A DNA stretch of 64,000 bases from Clostridiales bacterium UBA4039 (GCA_002382805.1 DGAD01000009.1:48437-112436), one strand, 5' to 3'; shown: positions 19,230-29,336, counted from the stretch's first letter. Notes: generated by a model from the sequence alone, not told the origin. Made by a program: numbers and translations.

Positions 19230-20720
19230 TTAGAACTCCTTGTCTGATAACATGATTTCCATATTGCGAATCGTGTAATTCGGGTCAACATCGACAATAC
19301 CAACATTTTCTATGGCTTGAATCCACTTATAATGAACGTCTAAATCCTTAAACGCCTCATAAAACACATGGTCAGGTTGCTCTTTAATGGCTTCAAGATC
19401 AAGAGGTGACATTTGATGTAATACAATAAAAAAATCATAGGTTTCTCTAACCTGTAAATACTTCTGGTTCATGTGACGACAAATGTTTTGCAGTGTCATC
19501 CGTTGTTGTTGCATTAACATAGAAGATATCTCGTTAAATATCTGTTTGTATATCTGTTGCTGCATATGGAGTTCCTTTACCTGTTCACCTTTTTCAGGTT
19601 CCAAAAACAAATGCCTCGACACATCTTGTTCTTCTTTTTTCATCCATTGAGGTGCGAATAACGCCATAGGCGACCAAATTTTTGCCTGACTTAATCCCAA
19701 ATATGGATGTGCTATAACTTTTGTCTCTTGAACCGGCATTGGAATCGTCATGATTTTTCTGGCAATCTCTTGATCAAAATTAAATGATGATACACCAATA
19801 AAATATAGCGATTCTCTTGCCGAGTCTAAAGCTGTCATCTTAAGTTCAATGCTCTCTTCAAGCAAGCTTGAGTGCAGGTGATGCACATCCGCCAGTTCAT
19901 TATCAATACGAATCACCATGGAAAATGCTAACTGATCTTTGGGAGACAAGATTCGACTCCGTTCATAATGATGCTTCGTCTCTTGAACAAATGTTGCTAT
20001 CTCTTCAAACTCTTCATGTTCCCTTTTTAGACGCCGATTGATATCATCAATTAAATCTTTATAGCGATCATAAGTCTCGTCCGAAACAATATTTCGCTGA
20101 ACCTCATGTTTTATCTGAATAATTTTTTCTTTGATTGTATGAACGCCTACCTGCATTTCATCAATTTGACGAAGTGCACCAACAAACTCGCCTTTTTCCA
20201 ATTGCTTGCGAAGAATTAATTGGCTAATGGAGATCTGAAATTCACTGTAATACTCTTTGGTTGCAAAAATGAGCTCCAGACCTTGCTCATCTAATGCATA
20301 ATACTGAACATTCTTTTCTTTGTCCCATCCACTGACTTTCAAAAGGCTGTATTCGACTGCATCTTCTTTTTTTGTTTCATAATTATAAAAATCACGACGG
20401 TTACGCCTTCCTGAAGGCGGTCGCATCGCTTCAATTAAACTTCGGGCTATTTCATAAAAATCATTGGCTTCAAAGTGATAATGTTCTTCAAATGTTTGAC
20501 GCAAAAAATCTGCAAGCATATCTATGCTGATATGTTTATTGCGCTGAAGCATTTTTTCAAAAAAGAAAACCAATGTAAGAAGATACATGCCAAAATAATC
20601 AATAGGTTTACCTTCTCTATCCGTTTTTTGCCTTTTATCCATAGTGTAAAACAAGTCAAATAAAGCAATGCGTCCAACACGTTCTTTATAGCCATCCAAT
20701 ATATTTTTAAACTCGTTCAT
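19230..20720 (-). CDS. JetA/MksF-like kleisin subunit of a Wadjet-type complex
   Basis: This 496-residue protein is the first gene of the three-gene SMC operon. The N-terminus (about 1-100) looks like a winged-helix region; the middle (about 200-290) is a predicted helical, coiled-coil stretch rich in Glu, Lys and Arg; the C-terminus again looks globular. This matches JetA-family (DUF5716-type) kleisins that bridge the two SMC heads. GGAG lies 5-6 nt before the ATG. No signal peptide or membrane segment is seen. The family call is from pattern and gene order. Confidence 0.75.
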   Translation of the reverse strand: MNEFKNILDGYKERVGRIALFDLFYTMDKRQKTDREGKPIDYFGMYLLTLVFFFEKMLQRNKHISIDMLADFLRQTFEEHYHFEANDFYEIARSLIEAMRPPSGRRNRRDFYNYETKKEDAVEYSLLKVSGWDKEKNVQYYALDEQGLELIFATKEYYSEFQISISQLILRKQLEKGEFVGALRQIDEMQVGVHTIKEKIIQIKHEVQRNIVSDETYDRYKDLIDDINRRLKREHEEFEEIATFVQETKHHYERSRILSPKDQLAFSMVIRIDNELADVHHLHSSLLEESIELKMTALDSARESLYFIGVSSFNFDQEIARKIMTIPMPVQETKVIAHPYLGLSQAKIWSPMALFAPQWMKKEEQDVSRHLFLEPEKGEQVKELHMQQQIYKQIFNEISSMLMQQQRMTLQNICRHMNQKYLQVRETYDFFIVLHQMSPLDLEAIKEQPDHVFYEAFKDLDVHYKWIQAIENVGIVDVDPNYTIRNMEIMLSDKEF

Positions 20721-20760
20721 ATGCGCTCCTTAACTTTTCTAAACGAAAAGACTACGGTCT

Positions 20761-20789
20761 ATTTTACCTTAATTTTTTCGAATACGCAA
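20761..20789 (-). promoter_or_regulatory. Possible promoter of jetABC
   Basis: On the minus strand TTGCGT (20789-20784) and TAAAAT (20766-20761) are spaced 17 bp apart, about 40 bp before the jetA start. The match is moderate. The region is divergent from the T-box promoter, and no other candidate is stronger. Confidence 0.4.
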
Positions 20790-20875
20790 CACGGATACCC
20801 TATCTATCCCCCTTAATTTCTCTACTTTTGCCCTTAACTCTTTCCAAACAAACTTTATTCTTTAAAAATTTTATC

Positions 20876-20904
20876 TTGACAAAGTTTTTTTTTAAGCGTA
20901 TGAT
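20876..20904 (+). promoter_or_regulatory. Sigma-A promoter of the tryptophan T-box operon
   Basis: A perfect TTGACA -35 (20876-20881) is 17 bp from TATGAT (20899-20904). Transcription would begin near 20911, at the start of the T-box leader. Confidence 0.85.
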
Positions 20905-20929
20905 AAGTACAAATTAATCACATATAAAC

Positions 20930-21196
20930 TATGGAATGAGAAGAGTAGATATGTTCCGATGATTTATAGAGAGTTGCAGGTGGTGAAATTGCAATAATCC
21001 TCGTCATATCGAATGGGCTCATGAAGGTGGTAGGAACGGCGATAAGCTTAGTAATGACCAACGGGATTCCCGCCCGTTATCCTAGGGAAACGTATGATTG
21101 TACGTATTAAGTGGATGCTTTGCATCAATTTAGGTGGTACCGCAGAAGAGTTAACAAGCTTTTGTCCTATTATTATAGGACAGAAGCTTTTTTTAT
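20930..21196 (+). promoter_or_regulatory. Tryptophan T-box riboswitch leader
   Basis: The leader contains the T-box sequence AGGTGGTACCGCAG (21132-21145), which pairs with the uncharged tRNA acceptor end, and a terminator hairpin directly after it. Stem I begins with GAAGAGTAGA. In its specifier loop the triplet after CGAA is TGG (21015-21017), the tryptophan codon. The tyrS leader in this window has the same CGAA just before its TAC specifier, which supports the reading. Uncharged tRNA-Trp should therefore turn on the downstream ABC transporter. Confidence 0.92.
21156..21196 (+). terminator. T-box terminator (tryptophan leader)
   Basis: Stem arms at 21156-21170 and 21175-21189 pair over 15 bp with one G-U pair, followed by a run of T. 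It competes with the antiterminator formed by the T-box sequence. Confidence 0.9.
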
Positions 21197-21305
21197 TCTA
21201 CAGCCATTTTCTTAACACGAGTAATCTACGAAGCCAAACAAGGCATAGCTTCTGTATTCATGCACTTGATAAATTAAAAATCACAACCACTATGGAGGGA
21301 AAAAC

Positions 21306-22268
21306 ATGAAAAAAACACGTTTAGCACTATTCACATTATTATTATTAGCCGTATTAGCAACAGGATGCTCTAGTAACTCAATCCCCAAAATAGGTATCTC
21401 TCAATATGGCGAACACGCCTCTCTTGATAATTGTCGCGAAGGATTCATTCAAGGTTTAGTTGAAGCCGGATTATCCGAAGGTGAAGACTTTACCATCGAT
21501 TATCAAAATGCTGGATTTGACAATGCCATCAACACACAAATTGCTCAAACCTTTGCTTCGAACAATGTTGACTTAATGGTAGGAATTGCAACCCCTTCTG
21601 CAACCGCTTTATACGCTGCTACAGAAGGCAAAGATATCCCTGTTGTCTTTACTGCAATCACCGACCCTGTTCAAGCTAAACTTGATAGCGGTAATGTCAC
21701 AGGAACCAGTGATAAACTCCCCATTGGTGCTCAGCTCGAACTTATTCGCCAGATGCAACCTGATGCAAAAACCATCGGTATTATCTACACGACAAGCGAA
21801 CCTAACTCTATCTCAGCAATCGAAGAGTATCAAGCCAAAGCACCTGAATACGGTTTTACCATTGAAGCTATTGGTGTTACGCAACAATCTGAAGTCACTT
21901 TGGCTGCCGATACCTTAATTGCTCATAATGTTGACGCTTTTTCAAATTTAACGGATAACAATGTTGTGGGTGTCCTTCCTGCAATCTTAGATAAAACAAC
22001 GGCCGCTTCAATTCCTATCTATGGAAGTGAAATCGAGCAAGTCAAAATTGGCTGTGTGGCTGCAGCAGGTATCGACTATTACCAACTCGGTATTCAAACC
22101 GGTGCCATGGCTGCAAAAATCTTAACAAAACAAGCAAAAGCAACAGAGCTTCCCTATGAAACCATACAAGAATATAGTATCTATACAAACATTCAAGCCC
22201 TCGAAGAACTTGGCATGGTACTTCCTTCATCTATAGAAGAAAAAGCTGTTCCTGTACAACTTAACTAG
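21306..22268 (+). CDS. trpX: TrpX-like ABC transporter substrate-binding lipoprotein
   Basis: This 320-residue binding protein has a lipoprotein signal ending in LATGC (Cys21). The mature part is the ABC-type uncharacterised substrate-binding family (peripla_BP-like fold, PF04392 type): VGIATPSATALYA, PVVFTAITDPV and IPIYGSEIEQV are the family's conserved stretches. In streptococci the related TrpXYZ system is T-box controlled and implicated in tryptophan uptake. Here the Trp-specific T-box upstream supports the same substrate. Ligand specificity is inferred from regulation, not from the pocket. Confidence 0.85.
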   Translation: MKKTRLALFTLLLLAVLATGCSSNSIPKIGISQYGEHASLDNCREGFIQGLVEAGLSEGEDFTIDYQNAGFDNAINTQIAQTFASNNVDLMVGIATPSATALYAATEGKDIPVVFTAITDPVQAKLDSGNVTGTSDKLPIGAQLELIRQMQPDAKTIGIIYTTSEPNSISAIEEYQAKAPEYGFTIEAIGVTQQSEVTLAADTLIAHNVDAFSNLTDNNVVGVLPAILDKTTAASIPIYGSEIEQVKIGCVAAAGIDYYQLGIQTGAMAAKILTKQAKATELPYETIQEYSIYTNIQALEELGMVLPSSIEEKAVPVQLN

Positions 22269-22279
22269 GAGATAAAATT

Positions 22280-23185
22280 ATGTTAAATATCATTGACTTA
22301 GCAGTAAATACATTAACTCAAGGATTGATATATGCACTCTTATCCTACGGCGTCTATATCACCTATAAAATACTGGATTTTCCTGATCTAACCGTAGACG
22401 GCAGCTTCCCTTTGGGGGCTGCCATTACGGCTGTTTTGCTTACCAATCATGTCAATCCTTACCTTACCTTGCTCGTTGCCTTACTCTTTGGTGCATTTGC
22501 AGGATTTGTAACTGGATTTATTCATGTACGCTTGCATATTCGCGATTTACTTGCAGGTATCATTACGATGACAGCACTTTTTTCCATCAATCTGCAAATC
22601 GCAGGTTCCAATCTTATCATTGACCGTAGTGTTGATACGATTTTTACAACCGGTGTATTTAATCTTCTTTTTGGCACTGTTCCATTAGTTTATCGCAAGC
22701 TTCTGATAACGTTAATCATCGCTTTCATTTTCAAATTGATTCTTGACTTATACTTTAAGACAAAAAGCGGTTTATTACTTCGTGCTGTTGGAGACAATGA
22801 TGTTGTAGTCACTACTTTAGCCAAAGATAAAGGTTCTGTTAAAATCATCGGTTTAACCATTGCTAATGCTCTTGTGGCTTTATCTGGTGCAATTGTCTGT
22901 CAAGAACAGCGTGCCTTTTCCAGTACCATGGGAACCGGACAAGTTGTTTTTGGTCTTGCCACTGTTATCATGGGAACCACTGTTTTTAAACGCTTTGGAT
23001 TTGTTAAAGGAACCACTGCCGTTTTAGTCGGTAGCGTTATCTATAAAGCTTGTATCCAAGTGGCACTTAGCTTAGGTTTACCTGCAAATCTCCTAAAGCT
23101 TATTACCAGCATACTTTTCTTAGCGATATTGGTGTATGGAAATTATCAAAAAAAACATACAAAAGGAGTGACTTCAAATGCTTGA
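22280..23185 (+). CDS. trpY: TrpY-like ABC transporter permease
   Basis: This 301-residue integral membrane permease of the branched-chain amino-acid/ribose-type (BPD_transp_2) family has about eight to nine hydrophobic helices. Conserved pieces include DFPDLTVDGSFPLGAA (about 33-48) and GLTIANALVALSGA (about 190-203), typical of this subfamily. It starts 11 bp after the binding-protein gene with AGGAG upstream and overlaps the ATPase gene by 8 bp. Confidence 0.9.
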   Translation: MLNIIDLAVNTLTQGLIYALLSYGVYITYKILDFPDLTVDGSFPLGAAITAVLLTNHVNPYLTLLVALLFGAFAGFVTGFIHVRLHIRDLLAGIITMTALFSINLQIAGSNLIIDRSVDTIFTTGVFNLLFGTVPLVYRKLLITLIIAFIFKLILDLYFKTKSGLLLRAVGDNDVVVTTLAKDKGSVKIIGLTIANALVALSGAIVCQEQRAFSSTMGTGQVVFGLATVIMGTTVFKRFGFVKGTTAVLVGSVIYKACIQVALSLGLPANLLKLITSILFLAILVYGNYQKKHTKGVTSNA

Positions 23186-23951
23186 GCTAAATAATATAAC
23201 AAAAATCTACAATCCAGGTCTTATTACAGAAATGTGCCTTTTTGATAAATTCAACCTCACCATTGATGATGGTCAGTTCTTATCTATTGTTGGAAGTAAC
23301 GGAAGCGGAAAAACCTCTCTCCTTAATATTATTTGTGGAAATATTCCTATTGAGGATGGAGATATTCGTATACATGGAAAAAGCATTGTAAAGATGCCTG
23401 AATATAAGCGTCATAATCGTATCGGCCGTGTATATCAAAATCCTGCCATGGGCACTTGTCCAAATCTGACAATGCTTGAAAATTTATCCCTAGCAGATCA
23501 TAAGGGAAAGCCTTTTGGGCTAAGTCTTGGTGTGAATAAATCACGTATCGATTATTATCGTGAACAGTTAGCGTCACTTGGTCTTGGTCTAGAAGACAAG
23601 ATGGATGTTAAGCTTGGAGCTCTTTCCGGTGGTCAGCGTCAAGCTGTCGCACTCATTATGTCAACATTGACTCCGATTGATTTTTTGATTTTAGATGAAC
23701 ATACTGCCGCTCTTGATCCTAAGACAGCCGAAACGATTATGATCTTAACCGACAAAATCGTTCGCGAAAAAAAATTAACCGCTATGATGGTCACACATAA
23801 TCTACGTTATGCGGCTGAATATGGCAATCGTATTATCATGATGAATCAAGGCAATATTATCTATGACCGTGCCGGAAAAGATAAAGAGACCATTAAAATC
23901 AATGATCTCCTTAATATCTTCAACGAAATAAGCATCGAATGCGGCAACTAG
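23178..23951 (+). CDS. trpZ: TrpZ-like ABC transporter ATPase
   Basis: This 257-residue ATPase powers the importer. Walker A is GSNGSGKTS, the Q-loop is YQNPAMG, the signature is LSGGQRQ, Walker B is LILDEHTAALDP and the switch His is in VTHNL. In Walker B the catalytic Glu is present, in contrast to JetC in this window. It overlaps the permease gene and is the last gene before a convergent operon. Confidence 0.93.
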   Translation: MLELNNITKIYNPGLITEMCLFDKFNLTIDDGQFLSIVGSNGSGKTSLLNIICGNIPIEDGDIRIHGKSIVKMPEYKRHNRIGRVYQNPAMGTCPNLTMLENLSLADHKGKPFGLSLGVNKSRIDYYREQLASLGLGLEDKMDVKLGALSGGQRQAVALIMSTLTPIDFLILDEHTAALDPKTAETIMILTDKIVREKKLTAMMVTHNLRYAAEYGNRIIMMNQGNIIYDRAGKDKETIKINDLLNIFNEISIECGN

Positions 23952-23962
23952 TCTTTGGTATC

Positions 23963-24394
23963 TTATTGACAGTTATGATAGACTTCCTTTGCTTCAAGAA
24001 TATCAATATTCTCTTTTTTTAATGTATCAATAGCTTTTTGACAATCTGACACTTTCATAATGACGGATGCATGATTGCCCGCTACATAAGCATACATGTA
24101 TTCTACATCCACACCACTTTGTGATAAAGCGGCAATTGCATCATGAAGTGTTCCCGGACGATGTTCCACTTTTAGGCAGATAACATTGGTCAAGCTTACC
24201 GAAAAACCCTCTTGTTTTAATAATTCAACGGCTTTTTCTCCGTCGCTGACAATTAATCGCAACAAGCCATATTCAGATGTATCTGCGATAGACAAAGCCG
24301 ATATATTAATCCCGTTGTCGCCAAGCACTTTGGTCGCTTCACTTAAACGCCCCGATTTATTTTCTAAAAAAATGGTTAATTGTTTTATAATCAT
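23963..24394 (-). CDS. Tandem ACT-domain protein
   Basis: This 143-residue protein consists of two ACT domains (about 3-66 and 70-137), each a small ligand-binding module, with the first resembling amino-acid-binding ACT sequences ([22 protein letters not shown]). It is the last gene of the arylpyruvate oxidoreductase operon and overlaps the second paaK by 4 nt. Such proteins are often found beside IorAB and phenylacetate-CoA ligase genes and probably sense an aromatic amino acid. No catalytic domain is present. Confidence 0.85.
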   Translation of the reverse strand: MIIKQLTIFLENKSGRLSEATKVLGDNGINISALSIADTSEYGLLRLIVSDGEKAVELLKQEGFSVSLTNVICLKVEHRPGTLHDAIAALSQSGVDVEYMYAYVAGNHASVIMKVSDCQKAIDTLKKENIDILEAKEVYHNCQ

Positions 24395-25707
24395 CCTTCA
24401 ACCTCCTCATATAAATGGCGTTTATCAATAACACGTTTTGCTTTCCCTTCACTTCGCCGAAGCGTCTTTGGCTCAACCAAAGTTACTTTTACAGAAATAC
24501 TCAAGGTTGAATCCAAGGCGCTTTTTATTTTTCCTTTAAGCTGCTCAAGTTTTCGAATCTCATCTGAAAAGATTTTGTCATCAACTTCGACCTGTACTTC
24601 AAGGGTATCTAAGTTATTCTCCCGATCAACAATAAGAAGGTAATGCGGTTTGGTTTCATTAAGCTCAAGTAAAACCGATTCAATCTGTGACGGAAAAACA
24701 TTGATTCCCCGTATAATCATCATATCATCGCTTCGTCCTGTACATTTTTTCATTCGCACAAGGGTGCGTCCACAAGCACAGGGACTATAATCAAGGGTTG
24801 TCAAATCTCTCGTACGATAGCGTAAAAGTGGTAATGCCTCCTTGGTTACTGTTGTGAACACCAACTCCCCTTCTTCACCTGCGTCAAGTGTCTCTAGGGT
24901 TCTTGGGTCTATAATCTCAGGAATAAAGTGATCTTCGAAAATATGCAGGCCCTTTTGCTCCTGGCATTCAATCGATACACCCGGTCCAATAATTTCTGAT
25001 AGTCCATAGATATCAATCGCTTTAACATCTAGGCGCTTTTCTATCTCTTCACGCATGCCTTCCGTCCAAGGTTCTGCACCAAAAATACCTATTTTTAATG
25101 GTAGAGATTTTGGATCAATATTCATCTCTTCCAACGTCTCTGCAAGATATAAGGCATAAGATGGTGTCAACGCCATAGCTGTTGTTCCCATATCTTGTAA
25201 AAGTTGCACCTGCTTCTTCGTATTGCCCGCCGAAATAGGAACCACGGTTGCTCCAATACGCTCTGCACCGTAATGTACACCTAATCCTCCTGTAAACAAT
25301 CCATATCCATAGGCGTTTTGTATCATATCATGCCGCTTAACTCCGGCTGCTGTTAGGGACCTTGCAACGACTTCGGAAAATAACGCTATATCTTTTCGAG
25401 TATATCCCACAACTGTGGGTTTGCCTGTCGTTCCTGAGGATGCATGCAGGCGAACCACATCTTCCATTGGGGAAGCAAAAAGTCCGAAGGGATAATTGTC
25501 GCGAAGGTCATCTTTTGTTGTAAAGGGCAGTTTATTTAAATCTTTGATACCCGTGATATCTCCTGGTTCTATCCCCATCGTTTGCATTTTTTTACGATAA
25601 AACGGTACGTTATAATATACCCGTTCCACCATTTCGATGAGCCGTTCATCTTGGAGTCGGGTTCTATCTTGTCTTGACATGCATTCATGATGTTCATTCC
25701 AAATCAT
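24391..25707 (-). CDS. Phenylacetate-CoA ligase family enzyme (second copy in the operon)
   Basis: This 438-residue AMP-binding enzyme activates an aryl acid with ATP and CoA, or may run toward acid plus ATP. The P-loop is [14 protein letters not shown] (about 90-103). The family motifs [12 protein letters not shown] and YRTRDLTTL are present, and the C-terminal lid domain begins at about [20 protein letters not shown]. It overlaps iorB by 4 nt and its paralogue lies at the other end of iorAB. Substrate is likely indoleacetate, phenylacetate or hydroxyphenylacetate. Confidence 0.9.
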   Translation of the reverse strand: MIWNEHHECMSRQDRTRLQDERLIEMVERVYYNVPFYRKKMQTMGIEPGDITGIKDLNKLPFTTKDDLRDNYPFGLFASPMEDVVRLHASSGTTGKPTVVGYTRKDIALFSEVVARSLTAAGVKRHDMIQNAYGYGLFTGGLGVHYGAERIGATVVPISAGNTKKQVQLLQDMGTTAMALTPSYALYLAETLEEMNIDPKSLPLKIGIFGAEPWTEGMREEIEKRLDVKAIDIYGLSEIIGPGVSIECQEQKGLHIFEDHFIPEIIDPRTLETLDAGEEGELVFTTVTKEALPLLRYRTRDLTTLDYSPCACGRTLVRMKKCTGRSDDMMIIRGINVFPSQIESVLLELNETKPHYLLIVDRENNLDTLEVQVEVDDKIFSDEIRKLEQLKGKIKSALDSTLSISVKVTLVEPKTLRRSEGKAKRVIDKRHLYEEVEG

Positions 25708-26297
25708 GGCGTCACCTCGTTTCGAATAAGTCCATACCCTCGCTCAAAGGCTTTTTGATTGATATCAATGGTCTTTTGAGGAACCGTACATGCAATCACT
25801 TCCAGCCATTTTTCTGGATCAATATCCATCTTGGCAGCTAAAACTCCCACCAGCACCATATTCATGGTACGGCTATTGCCTAACTCCCTTGCCTCGTTTA
25901 GTGCATCAACCGGATAAAAGTTTTTGACTTCTTCACAAAGCACATCCAGAATATTCTTCGGATAGATTGCCTGACCAATGGTTACCGGCATGGGGTTAAT
26001 CTGTTGCATATTCACTAATAAGATTCCGTCCGGTCGCAGAAAGTGCTTCCAGCGTAAAGCTTCCATTTTTTCAAAAGCAAGGATAATATCTGCTTCACCG
26101 ACTTCCACTAATGGCGAATAGACTTTTTGTCCATAACGCACATGGGTCACAACAGAACCACCGCGTTGACTCATTCCATGAACTTCGGATAACTTTACGT
26201 CATGGCCTTGATTTACCGCTAAATTACCCAACACCCGGCTAGTCAAGAGCGTCCCTTGTCCACCAACACCCACAATTAATATATTTCGAGTTCTCAT
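25704..26297 (-). CDS. iorB: Indolepyruvate ferredoxin oxidoreductase, beta subunit
   Basis: This 197-residue gamma/beta-type subunit of a 2-oxoacid:ferredoxin oxidoreductase has the core motif [13 protein letters not shown] (about 12-24) and [20 protein letters not shown]. With IorA it oxidatively decarboxylates arylpyruvates to aryl-acetyl-CoA, reducing ferredoxin. It is coupled to both flanking genes by 4-nt overlaps. Confidence 0.95.
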   Translation of the reverse strand: MRTRNILIVGVGGQGTLLTSRVLGNLAVNQGHDVKLSEVHGMSQRGGSVVTHVRYGQKVYSPLVEVGEADIILAFEKMEALRWKHFLRPDGILLVNMQQINPMPVTIGQAIYPKNILDVLCEEVKNFYPVDALNEARELGNSRTMNMVLVGVLAAKMDIDPEKWLEVIACTVPQKTIDINQKAFERGYGLIRNEVTP

Positions 26298-28033
26298 AAT
26301 AGAAAATCCTCCTTTTTCTTAATTGCATTGACACGGCATAGCTCAAGACATAATCCGCAATCTGCACATAGATTATCATTAATTACTATCTCACCATTCA
26401 CTTTTGATATTGCCGGACATCCCATCTCGAGACAAAGTTCACATTGGATACAACTCATCGGGTCAACAATGTAGGCCACTCGTGGTCTTTTTTTATCCAA
26501 TAGCTCACAAGGACGACTTGCAATAATAACAGAAAGGCAATCCGCTTGTGTTTGTTCATATAGAACCTTTTCCACGTCTTCTTGTTCGAATGGATCAACT
26601 ACACATACATTCTTAACACCTATTGCCTTGCATAACTCGACCAAGTTAAGAACCGGAGCTTTATTCCCCTTAAGTGTCTTTCCTGTCGTTGGATTATCTT
26701 GGTGTCCCGTCATTCCTGTTGTTGAATTATCCAAGATTAATACTGTTGCACTACTATTGTTATACACCATATCCACAAGACCTGTAATTCCTGAGTGTAC
26801 AAATGTTGAATCCCCAATAATTGCAATCCAATTTTTTATAAAATCTTTGCCCCTGGCCTTTTCTATCCCCAAAAGCATGGATACACTGGCACCCATATCT
26901 ACACATGTGTCAATGCCGTTTAGCGGCGCTAACGCTCCTAAGGTATAACATCCAATATCCCCTGTTGCATGAAGACCAAGGAAATTCATTGCATGATAAA
27001 TCCCGCGATGTGGACATCCAGGACACATAACCGGAGGTCTGCCGGGAAGTTGCTTGGGGATATCTAGTTGAAGCGTCTCTCCTAATAATTGTTCCCTTAA
27101 AAGATTGGCACTATACTCTCCCTGAAGGGTCAACAACTCTTTGCCCATAACTTGTATCCCCCAGGATTTAATCGTATCTTCTATTATAGGTTCTAGCTCT
27201 TCAATAACATATAGTCTGTCTACACTTGAAGCAAACGATTCAATACGTATTCTAGGCAGTGGATGCACCATTCCCAGTTTTAGAACCGATGCCTTTGGAT
27301 AGGTTTCTTTGACATACTGGTATGCAAGACCACTAGTAATAATCCCTATCGAGGTATCCTCCATAGAGATACGATTAATGTCAAATGTATTGGCATCCGA
27401 CGCAATGGTCTCCATGCGCTCTTGAACAACCAAATGACGTAATCTTGCCATTCCAGGCATCATTACATATTTTTTTACATCTTTAGTATATGGCTTGAGC
27501 AAACGTTCTTGACGCTCTTGAAGTTCAACCACACTTTGACTATGAGAAATACGTGTTGTTAAACGTACAAACACAGGTGTATCATAAGTTTCACTTATTT
27601 CAAAGGCTAATTTTACAAATGCCTTTGCCTCTTGACTATCTGATGGTTCTAGCATGGGCACATGGGCTGACTTCGCATAATAGCGGCTATCTTGTTCATT
27701 TTGTGAGCTGTGCATGCCCGGATCATCCGCAACCATAATCACCAGTCCTGCATTAATACCCGTATAGGCTGATGTGAACAATGGGTCTGCTGCCACATTA
27801 ACACCGACATGCTTCATGGAGACAAGGGTTCGACTCCCTGCTATTGCAGCACCTAACCCCACCTCAAGCGCTACCTTTTCATTTGGAGACCACTGTGCAT
27901 AGATTTCATCATACATTGCTATAAACTCAGTAATTTCTGTACTGGGTGTTCCGGGATATGCCACAGCCACACGCACACCTGCTTCATATGCTCCTCGTGC
28001 AACCGCTTCATTGCCTAACATAATTTGTTTCAT
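26294..28033 (-). CDS. iorA: Indolepyruvate ferredoxin oxidoreductase, alpha subunit
   Basis: This 579-residue catalytic subunit has the pyrimidine-binding domain (GNEAVARGAYEAGVRVAVAYPGTPSTE at the start), a TPP/Mg2+-binding domain (GDSTFVHSGITG followed by LDNSTTGMTGHQDNP) and a C-terminal ferredoxin module with two cysteine clusters (CIQCELCLEMGCP and CADCGLCLELC, about residues 525-570). It converts indolepyruvate and other arylpyruvates to the CoA thioesters. The start at 28033 has GGAGG 7 nt upstream and overlaps the preceding paaK by 26 nt. Confidence 0.96.
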   Translation of the reverse strand: MKQIMLGNEAVARGAYEAGVRVAVAYPGTPSTEITEFIAMYDEIYAQWSPNEKVALEVGLGAAIAGSRTLVSMKHVGVNVAADPLFTSAYTGINAGLVIMVADDPGMHSSQNEQDSRYYAKSAHVPMLEPSDSQEAKAFVKLAFEISETYDTPVFVRLTTRISHSQSVVELQERQERLLKPYTKDVKKYVMMPGMARLRHLVVQERMETIASDANTFDINRISMEDTSIGIITSGLAYQYVKETYPKASVLKLGMVHPLPRIRIESFASSVDRLYVIEELEPIIEDTIKSWGIQVMGKELLTLQGEYSANLLREQLLGETLQLDIPKQLPGRPPVMCPGCPHRGIYHAMNFLGLHATGDIGCYTLGALAPLNGIDTCVDMGASVSMLLGIEKARGKDFIKNWIAIIGDSTFVHSGITGLVDMVYNNSSATVLILDNSTTGMTGHQDNPTTGKTLKGNKAPVLNLVELCKAIGVKNVCVVDPFEQEDVEKVLYEQTQADCLSVIIASRPCELLDKKRPRVAYIVDPMSCIQCELCLEMGCPAISKVNGEIVINDNLCADCGLCLELCRVNAIKKKEDFLL

Positions 28034-29336
28034 GATTTTCCTCCTGAATCTTTCTTAAGTCTTTAATACGTTTAGCCTTTCCTTCAAACCGTTGGAGGGT
28101 TTTAGGACTAACTAAAGAAACTATAGCCTGTAAATTTAACATGGTTCGTAAACGATGCTTAATTTCTTTTTCTAGGTTTTGTAGATATTGATATGAGTCT
28201 AAATTCATATCTGTTTTCAATTCGATTTTTATTTCAAGTGTGTCCAGGTGCCCTTCTTTCCTAAGAAGAATCTCATAATGGGGTGCCAGTTCGTCAAACT
28301 CGCCCATGACTTCTTCTATTTGAGTTGGAAAAACATTGACTCCACGAATAATTAGCATATCATCACTGCGTCCCGATATTTTTTCCATTCGCTTTGTGGT
28401 TCGACCACAGGCACAAGGTTCTTTTATTAAACGGGTTAAATCTTTTGTTCGATAACGAATTAATGGTAGCGCTTCTTTATCCAGGGTCGTTATGACAAGT
28501 TCTCCTATTTCACCATCCTCAAGAACTTCTTGTGTCACCGGGTCAATAATTTCAGCTAGAAAATAATCTTCATTAATATGCATCCCCATCTTATGCACAC
28601 ACTCTCCACTAACGCCTGGACCGATCAATTCACTCATCCCATAATTTTCTGTTGCCAGAATCCCCCACACATCTTCAAGCTCTTTTCGTACCGATTCTGA
28701 TGAGCCTTCTCCTCCAAAAAGTCCAATTCTTAACTGTAAATCTTTCTTGGGATCAATGCCCATATTTTTAGCGACCTCACCCATATGTAAGGCATACGAT
28801 GGTGTGGATACTAGAATTGTCGTTCCAAGATCTTGCATCATCATCAACTGCTTTTTCGTATTTCCTGAAGAGATGGGTATAATGGTTGCACCTAGCTTTT
28901 CTAACCCGTAGTGTAACCCAAAAGCTCCTGTAAATAATCCATAGCCAAAAGCTATTTGAACAACATCCTCTTGCGTTGCACCTGCCATTACCGCTAAGCG
29001 CTTTACCGCTTCGCTCCACATGTCCAGATCATGTTGTGTGTATCCTACGACGGTTGGCTTTCCTGTTGTTCCTGAGGATGCATGCAAGCGTACAATCTGG
29101 TCCTTTGCAACTGCAAAAAGCCCAAAAGGATAGTTAATACGTAAGTCTTCTTTATTGGAAAATGGTAATTTGGCTATATCTGACAAATGCTTGATCGCTT
29201 CCGGTGTAACCTGTGCTTGTTCCATAAGTCCACGATAATAAGGTACATGGTCATATACCCGTTGCACCGTTTGCTTTAATCGCATCAGCTGAATATGTTC
29301 CATATCCTTTTTTTCAAGATATTCTATCGTATGCAT
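28008..29336 (-). CDS. Phenylacetate-CoA ligase family enzyme (first copy in the operon)
   Basis: This 442-residue AMP-forming ligase is the paralogue of the enzyme at 24391-25707, sharing [28 protein letters not shown] and GRSDDMLIIRGVNVFPTQIE. The two flank iorAB in one operon. They are divergent enough to suggest different aryl-acid preferences or opposite directions. It follows the symporter gene by 18 bp with AAAGGAG before the start. Confidence 0.9.
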   Translation of the reverse strand: MHTIEYLEKKDMEHIQLMRLKQTVQRVYDHVPYYRGLMEQAQVTPEAIKHLSDIAKLPFSNKEDLRINYPFGLFAVAKDQIVRLHASSGTTGKPTVVGYTQHDLDMWSEAVKRLAVMAGATQEDVVQIAFGYGLFTGAFGLHYGLEKLGATIIPISSGNTKKQLMMMQDLGTTILVSTPSYALHMGEVAKNMGIDPKKDLQLRIGLFGGEGSSESVRKELEDVWGILATENYGMSELIGPGVSGECVHKMGMHINEDYFLAEIIDPVTQEVLEDGEIGELVITTLDKEALPLIRYRTKDLTRLIKEPCACGRTTKRMEKISGRSDDMLIIRGVNVFPTQIEEVMGEFDELAPHYEILLRKEGHLDTLEIKIELKTDMNLDSYQYLQNLEKEIKHRLRTMLNLQAIVSLVSPKTLQRFEGKAKRIKDLRKIQEENHETNYVRQ

